DNA from: an uncultured Blautia sp.
GTDB lineage: Bacteria; Bacillota; Clostridia; Lachnospirales; Lachnospiraceae
Assembly (NCBI GenBank): GCA_934364795.1
Contig: CAKRMK010000058.1
Span: 1 to 8,036, forward strand
Direction of reading: 5' to 3'
Length of the DNA: 8,036 nucleotides
Shown here: positions 4,422-8,036 of the stretch, in pieces
How positions within the stretch are numbered: position 1 is the stretch's first letter
How the letters are laid out: every line of letters starts with the position of its first letter
Notes under the pieces: generated by a model
Database searches by the model: none
The model's input: the letters and a program-made list of their open reading frames with translations, nothing else
Told to the model about the DNA's origin: nothing
Position numbers and translations under genes: made by a program

Positions 4422-5582
4422 ATGGAGGAAAAGAGAACAGAACTAAAGGCATGTCCATATGCAAAGAAATGCGGCGGCTGCCAGTATCAGGGTGTGCCCT
4501 ATCCGGCACAGCTGAAGAAAAAACAGAATCAGGTTCAGAACCTTCTGAAAAAATTTGGAAAAGTAAAGCCGGTGATCGGCATGAAAGATCCGTATTTTTA
4601 CAGAAATAAAGTACATGCGGTGTTTGACCGTGACAGAAAGGGAAATATTATTTCCGGTATTTATGAAGCAAATTCCCACAGAGTTGTTTCCATTGACCAG
4701 TGCCTTATCGAAGATAAGAAAAGCCAGGAGATCATCCGGACTATCCGTGGCATGCTGAAATCCTTCAAGATAAAAACTTATGATGAAGACACCGGCTATG
4801 GACTTTTGCGCCATGTGCTTGTAAGAAGAGGGTTTACCAGCCAGGAAGTTATGGTAGTACTGGTTGTGGCATCCCCTATTTTTCCATCCAAGAATAATTT
4901 TGTAAAAGCACTGCGTAAAGAACATCCGGAAGTCAGTACAGTGGTATTAAATATCAATGACAAAAATACAAGCATGGTTCTTGGAGAGCGTGAAATTGTC
5001 CTCTACGGAAAGGGATATATCCGGGATACCCTGTGTGGAAGAACTTTCCGCATTTCACCCAAGTCCTTTTATCAGGTAAATCCGGTGCAGACAGAAATTC
5101 TTTATGGAAAGGCTATTGAATTTGCAGGACTTACCGGTAAAGAAAAAGTAATTGACGCCTATTGCGGAATCGGTACCATTGGACTTGTGGCAGCAGGAAA
5201 AGCAAAAGAAGTGATTGGCATAGAATTGAATAAAGATGCTGTAAAAGATGCAAGGATTAACGCCCGTGAAAATAAGGCAGGAAATATTTCCTTCCGCCAG
5301 GGTGATGCAGGAGAATTTATGGAGGCTATGGCTGCAAAAGGAGAAAAAGCCGATGTGGTATTTATGGATCCGCCACGGTCCGGAAGCAGTGAGAAATTCC
5401 TTAATTCCCTGATTAAATTATCACCTGATAAAATTGTATACATCTCCTGTAATCCGGAAACACTGGCAAGAGATCTTCTTTTCCTCACCAGGAAAAACTA
5501 TGAGGTAAAAGAAATCCAGCCTGTGGAAATGTTCTGCTTTACAGACCACACAGAGGTGGTAACCTGGCTTTCCAGAAAATAA
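4422..5582 (+). CDS. rlmD: 23S rRNA (uracil-C5)-methyltransferase, RlmD/RumA type
   Basis: This 386-residue enzyme uses S-adenosylmethionine to make 5-methyluridine in 23S rRNA (U1939 in E. coli numbering; Gram-positive relatives may also modify U747). The N-terminus carries the 4Fe-4S cysteines C11, C17, C20 (CPYAKKCGGC) and C94 (DQCLIE). The methyltransferase part shows FYQVN near 216, the SAM loop DAYCGIGTIGL (245-255), FMDPPRSG (314-321), the nucleophile C343 in ISCNPETLARD, and the probable general base E378 in FTDHTEVV. It begins directly at the cluster and lacks the N-terminal TRAM domain of the roughly 460-residue Bacillus enzymes. AAGGAG at 4411-4416, 5 bases before the ATG, fixes the start. 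It heads a tight run of four genes, with 15 bases to the next. Which uridine is methylated cannot be decided by sequence alone. Confidence 0.93.
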   Translation: MEEKRTELKACPYAKKCGGCQYQGVPYPAQLKKKQNQVQNLLKKFGKVKPVIGMKDPYFYRNKVHAVFDRDRKGNIISGIYEANSHRVVSIDQCLIEDKKSQEIIRTIRGMLKSFKIKTYDEDTGYGLLRHVLVRRGFTSQEVMVVLVVASPIFPSKNNFVKALRKEHPEVSTVVLNINDKNTSMVLGEREIVLYGKGYIRDTLCGRTFRISPKSFYQVNPVQTEILYGKAIEFAGLTGKEKVIDAYCGIGTIGLVAAGKAKEVIGIELNKDAVKDARINARENKAGNISFRQGDAGEFMEAMAAKGEKADVVFMDPPRSGSSEKFLNSLIKLSPDKIVYISCNPETLARDLLFLTRKNYEVKEIQPVEMFCFTDHTEVVTWLSRK

Positions 5583-5597
5583 GAAAGAAATATAAAC

Positions 5598-6104
5598 ATG
5601 GATAACAGAATATACTTTTTTTATATGATCAGCGGATTTCTTCTGGGAAGCATTCTGTTTGCCTACGAAATTCCACTGCTGGCAGAGCTTCTGAAAGGAT
5701 TTTTGCCGGTCTATTTTTGTTGCCAGCGGGCAGGAAGGCAGTCCTTGTTATTTGCAGGTGTACTCACAGCTCCGGTGCTTGGTCATGCGTTTTCTGTATT
5801 CCACAGAGGAAAAGGCGGTAAGGGAATTGCCGTCAGCTTTGGTGTGCTTTTAGGGCTTTTTCCATGGCTTACTCCGGCACTTGTGCTGGCTGGCATTTAT
5901 CTCTTTTTTTCGCTTATCGTTCCTGTGAAATCCCATCTGAAAAGAAGTGTGGTTACTTTTGGATGCTTTGGCATTGTGGCATTTATAGGAAACTGGAGTC
6001 TGGAAATCAAGCTTGGAATCTGGCTTTTGTCTCTGGTAGTCATATATAAACATGTGACTGCAGCAGAACTGGAAATAAAAAAGGAAAACTGGAGGACACG
6101 ATGA
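5598..6104 (+). CDS. PlsY-like membrane protein lacking acyltransferase motifs 1 and 3
   Basis: This is a 168-residue polytopic membrane protein related to PlsY, which acylates glycerol-3-phosphate from acyl-phosphate in phospholipid synthesis. The family start (FLLGSILFAYEIP, 14-26) and the LKGFLPV helix (32-38) are present. So is motif 2, GHAFSVFHRGKGGKGIA (62-78). The loop that should lie between the first two, with motif 1 (GSGNxGATN) and the LG-x-D segment, is absent: FAYEIP joins LLKGFLPV through about five residues. The C-terminal motif (RHxxNIxRLxxGTE in PlsY) is only IYKHVTAAELEIKKE (149-161), with the asparagine and GTE lost. The shortfall of about 30 residues from the usual 200 agrees with an internal deletion; no frameshift is visible. 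G3P acyltransferase activity is therefore doubtful. Its stop overlaps the next gene's start by 4 bp (ATGA), implying coupled translation with a glycolipid synthase. The upstream ribosome site (AAGAAAG) is weak. Confidence 0.72.
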   Translation: MDNRIYFFYMISGFLLGSILFAYEIPLLAELLKGFLPVYFCCQRAGRQSLLFAGVLTAPVLGHAFSVFHRGKGGKGIAVSFGVLLGLFPWLTPALVLAGIYLFFSLIVPVKSHLKRSVVTFGCFGIVAFIGNWSLEIKLGIWLLSLVVIYKHVTAAELEIKKENWRTR

Positions 6105-7210
6105 AAGCACTTATTTTGTCCTGTAATACAGGAGGGGGACATAATTCTGCAGGAAAGGCTGTGGCAGAAGCCATGACCTGGCAGGGGGACGAGGCTTATG
6201 TAATGGACTATCTTACACTTGCAGGCGAGGGAGTGTCAAAGCTGGTGGGAGACGGGTATGTCCAGATTGTGAAAAAAACGCCAAAGCTTTTCGGAGTCCT
6301 TTATAAGCTGGGGATGGCAGTAAGCAGGCTTACAAGAAAGTCTCCGGTTTACTATGTAAACGGGCGCATGGCAAAGTACCTGAACCAGTATATAAAAGAG
6401 CATCCTGTAGATGTAATTGTCATGCCCCATCTTTATCCTGCGGAAACTATTACCTATATGAAGCGAAAAGGAATGAAGCTGCCGCTGACGGTAGCGGTGA
6501 TGACCGATTACACCTGTATTCCTTTTTGGGAAGAAACAGACTGCGATTATTACATTGTTCCCCATGAAAATCTGATGAAATCCTGTATTCGAAGAGGGCT
6601 TCCAGAAGAAAAACTGATTCCTCTTGGAATTCCGGTATCACGGCTTTGCACCAGAGAAATTTCCAAAGAAGATGCCAGGAAAAAACTGGGACTTTGCACA
6701 GAGAAAAAATACATTCTGGTTGCAGGCGGAAGTATGGGTGCCGGAGATATGAAAAAGCTTGTGGAGTGTCTTCTGAAAAGCACAACAGGGGAAGAGCTTA
6801 TTATTGTGTGCGGAAATAACCAGAAAGTAGAAGCCAGGCTGAAAAAATCTTTTGGAGGTGAAAAAAGGGCGACAATCCTTGGATTTACTACCCAGATGAG
6901 CCTTTATATGAAAGCATGTGATGTGCTGTTTACAAAACCTGGCGGCCTTACCTCCACGGAAGGCGCTGTAGCAGAAATTCCCATGGTTCACACAGAGCCT
7001 ATACCGGGATGTGAGACTGCCAACCGGAAATTTTTTGGAAGGCTTGGGATGAGCATTTCGGGAAAAACCATAAAAGGGCAGGTACAGGCTGGATTACGTC
7101 TGCTTTATGACGATGATGCGGCCGTAAAAATGAAAGAAAATCAGGCGAAAAACATTAACAAACTGGCAGCTGAAGATATCCGTCAGTTTATCAGCAGCAA
7201 GATAAGGTGA
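6101..7210 (+). CDS. MGDG synthase / UgtP-like processive diacylglycerol glycosyltransferase (GT28)
   Basis: This 369-residue membrane-associated glycosyltransferase should transfer glucose or galactose from a UDP-sugar to diacylglycerol, making membrane glycolipid or a lipoteichoic acid anchor. The acceptor-side N-terminal half has GGGHNSAGKAVAEA (11-24), the MGDG-synthase signature loop, and TDYTCIPFW (135-143) in place of the usual TDhxxHxxW. The donor-binding C-terminal half has VAGGSMGAGD (207-216), GFTTQMSLYMKACDVLFTKPGG (split as GFTTQ 261-265 and KPGGLTSTEG 279-288) and PIPGCETANRKFF (300-312), equivalent to the UgtP segment PxPGQExxN. MurG, also GT28, is excluded by these motifs. GGAGG at 6091-6095, 5 bases before the ATG, supports the start. 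It overlaps the PlsY-like gene by 4 bp and ends 6 bases before trmO. Sugar identity and number of sugars added cannot be read from sequence. Confidence 0.88.
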   Translation: MKALILSCNTGGGHNSAGKAVAEAMTWQGDEAYVMDYLTLAGEGVSKLVGDGYVQIVKKTPKLFGVLYKLGMAVSRLTRKSPVYYVNGRMAKYLNQYIKEHPVDVIVMPHLYPAETITYMKRKGMKLPLTVAVMTDYTCIPFWEETDCDYYIVPHENLMKSCIRRGLPEEKLIPLGIPVSRLCTREISKEDARKKLGLCTEKKYILVAGGSMGAGDMKKLVECLLKSTTGEELIIVCGNNQKVEARLKKSFGGEKRATILGFTTQMSLYMKACDVLFTKPGGLTSTEGAVAEIPMVHTEPIPGCETANRKFFGRLGMSISGKTIKGQVQAGLRLLYDDDAAVKMKENQAKNINKLAAEDIRQFISSKIR

Positions 7211-7216
7211 CCTAAA

Positions 7217-7903
7217 ATGGAAATGAAAGTGATTGCCCGCATAAGAAGTGATTTTCCCACAAAGTTTGGGATTCCACATCAAAGCGGCAGAATACAGGAA
7301 TTAAAAGCAGATATTATATTTGAACCGGAATACCGAAATCCGGAAGCATTTCGGGGGATTGAGGAATATACCCATCTGTGGCTGATCTGGGAGTTTTCCG
7401 GTGCAGTAAGGGAAAAATGGTCGCCTACTGTGCGCCCTCCAAGGCTTGGTGGAAACATCCGGAAAGGCGTATTTGCAACCAGATCCCCTTTTCGCCCCAA
7501 TCCTATAGGACTTTCAAGTGTGAAGCTGGAAAGTGTGGAATTTACATCTGAAGGACCGGTTCTTCATATATCAGGTGCTGATCTTATGGACGGAACTCCC
7601 ATTTATGATGTGAAACCCTATCTGGCTTATGTAGACAGTCATCCAGAAGCCACCGGAGGATTTACAGACCGGATACAGGATCATAAACTGAAGGTGGAAT
7701 TTCCAGAAGAATTGCTGGTGAAGATTCCTGTGGAAAAACGGGAAGCGCTTCTGGCAGTCTTAGCTGATGATCCAAGACCGGGATACCAGAAGGATCCTGA
7801 CAGAAAATATGGAATGGCTTTTGGAAAATGGGACATTCATTTTCAGGTAAAAGAGGAGACTTTGCAGGTATTTGATGTAACCAGTACAGAGAATATTAAG
7901 TAA
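7217..7903 (+). CDS. trmO: tRNA (t6A37-N6) methyltransferase TrmO (TsaA/YaeB family)
   Basis: This 228-residue protein has the TsaA/TrmO beta-barrel domain. The family uses S-adenosylmethionine to methylate the N6 of threonylcarbamoyladenosine at position 37 of tRNA-Thr, giving m6t6A and improving ACC/ACU decoding. Diagnostic motifs are IGxxRSDFPTKFGIP-like MKVIARIRSDFPTKFG (3-18), the TRSPFRPNPIGLS signature (88-100), and DLMDGTPIYDVKPYL (122-136). The C-terminal extension (about 150-222), with DPRPGYQKD (165 onward in the mature fold), is also typical, and the length equals that of the E. coli enzyme (about 235). AAGGTGA at 7204-7210 overlaps the stop of the previous gene and lies 6 bases before the ATG, so it is surely co-translated in the operon. 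An in-frame ATG at 7223 is a less well-spaced alternative. Confidence 0.94.
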   Translation: MEMKVIARIRSDFPTKFGIPHQSGRIQELKADIIFEPEYRNPEAFRGIEEYTHLWLIWEFSGAVREKWSPTVRPPRLGGNIRKGVFATRSPFRPNPIGLSSVKLESVEFTSEGPVLHISGADLMDGTPIYDVKPYLAYVDSHPEATGGFTDRIQDHKLKVEFPEELLVKIPVEKREALLAVLADDPRPGYQKDPDRKYGMAFGKWDIHFQVKEETLQVFDVTSTENIK

Positions 7904-7918
7904 CCTAGTAAAAAATAC

Positions 7919-7947
7919 TTGCAAAAAAGGAATTTTTTTCATAAAAT
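7919..7947 (+). promoter_or_regulatory. Sigma-A promoter of the aspartate kinase gene
   Basis: TTGCAA (7919-7924) and TAAAAT (7942-7947) are spaced by exactly 17 bases, with two and one mismatches to consensus. The spacer is A/T-tract rich. Transcription would start near 7954, leaving a leader of about 26 bases, too short for a lysine riboswitch. The A6-GGAA-T7 inverted repeat at 7923-7939 is all A-T in its stem and is not a convincing terminator for trmO. Confidence 0.65.
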
Positions 7948-7979
7948 GGAGAAAAAGTTTTTTGAGGAGCACAAGGATT

Positions 7980-8036
7980 ATGAAAAAAGTAGTAAAGTTT
8001 GGTGGAAGCTCCCTTGCAAATGCGGAGCAGTTTGAG
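7980..8036 (+). CDS. lysC: Aspartate kinase, N-terminal fragment cut by the window end
   Basis: The first 19 codons read MKKVVKFGGSSLANAEQFE and the frame is open to the last base. KFGGSS is the start signature of aspartate kinases (amino acid kinase fold, ATP/aspartate binding), which commit aspartate to lysine, threonine and methionine synthesis. GAGGAG at 7964-7969 lies 10 bases before the ATG. The gene has its own promoter, separate from the trmO operon. Whether it is monofunctional or fused to homoserine dehydrogenase, and whether it carries ACT domains, lies outside the window. Confidence 0.85.
   Translation, partial: MKKVVKFGGSSLANAEQFE

Noticed and set aside
5640..5700. Frameshift explaining the missing PlsY motif 1
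   Set aside because: Only about 20 bases separate the two flanking conserved segments and they stay in one frame, so the loop is deleted rather than frameshifted.

Overview
This window reads as ordinary chromosome from a low-GC, Gram-positive Clostridia, most likely a Lachnospiraceae gut bacterium. The family call is an inference from the AAGGAG-type ribosome binding sites, the CpsE-like sugar transferase, the secreted 3D-domain protein with a C-x-C-x2-CC cysteine cluster, the short RlmD without a TRAM domain and the gene content. No mobile element, CRISPR array, phage gene or integration scar is visible. The window is densely coded; apart from one tRNA on the minus strand, every gene is on the plus strand.

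Layout: (1) 1-71, tRNA-Gly(GCC) on the minus strand, missing only its last 3' bases. (2) 72-375, a gene-free, very AT-rich divergent control region. It holds a near-consensus tRNA promoter with a good UP-element match on the minus strand, T/A-tract repeats, and a good promoter for the plus-strand gene. (3) 376-1296, a secreted SH3-like plus 3D-domain cell wall protein. (4) 1434-2852, a membrane polyprenyl-phosphate sugar-1-phosphate transferase, preceded by a structured leader and followed by the clearest intrinsic terminator of the window. (5) 2957-3517, a PAP2 lipid phosphatase of the BcrC (undecaprenyl-PP phosphatase) type. (6) 3629-4363, a small alarmone ((p)ppGpp) synthetase. (7) 4422-7903, a tight run of four genes: rlmD (23S rRNA m5U methyltransferase), a PlsY-like membrane protein that has lost key acyltransferase motifs, an MGDG-synthase/UgtP-like glycosyltransferase overlapping it by 4 bp, and trmO (tRNA t6A37 methyltransferase). 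(8) 7980-8036, the first 19 codons of an aspartate kinase with its own promoter.

Functional picture: most of genes 3-7 act at the envelope. They cover peptidoglycan remodelling, loading of sugar-phosphate on undecaprenyl phosphate, recycling of the undecaprenyl carrier, and diacylglycerol glycosylation. They are interleaved with housekeeping RNA-modification genes and a stress alarmone synthetase. I see no clear new defence or mobile system. The most unusual item is the PlsY-like protein at 5598-6104: it lacks the GSGNxGATN motif and the third catalytic motif, yet is translationally coupled to a glycolipid glycosyltransferase.
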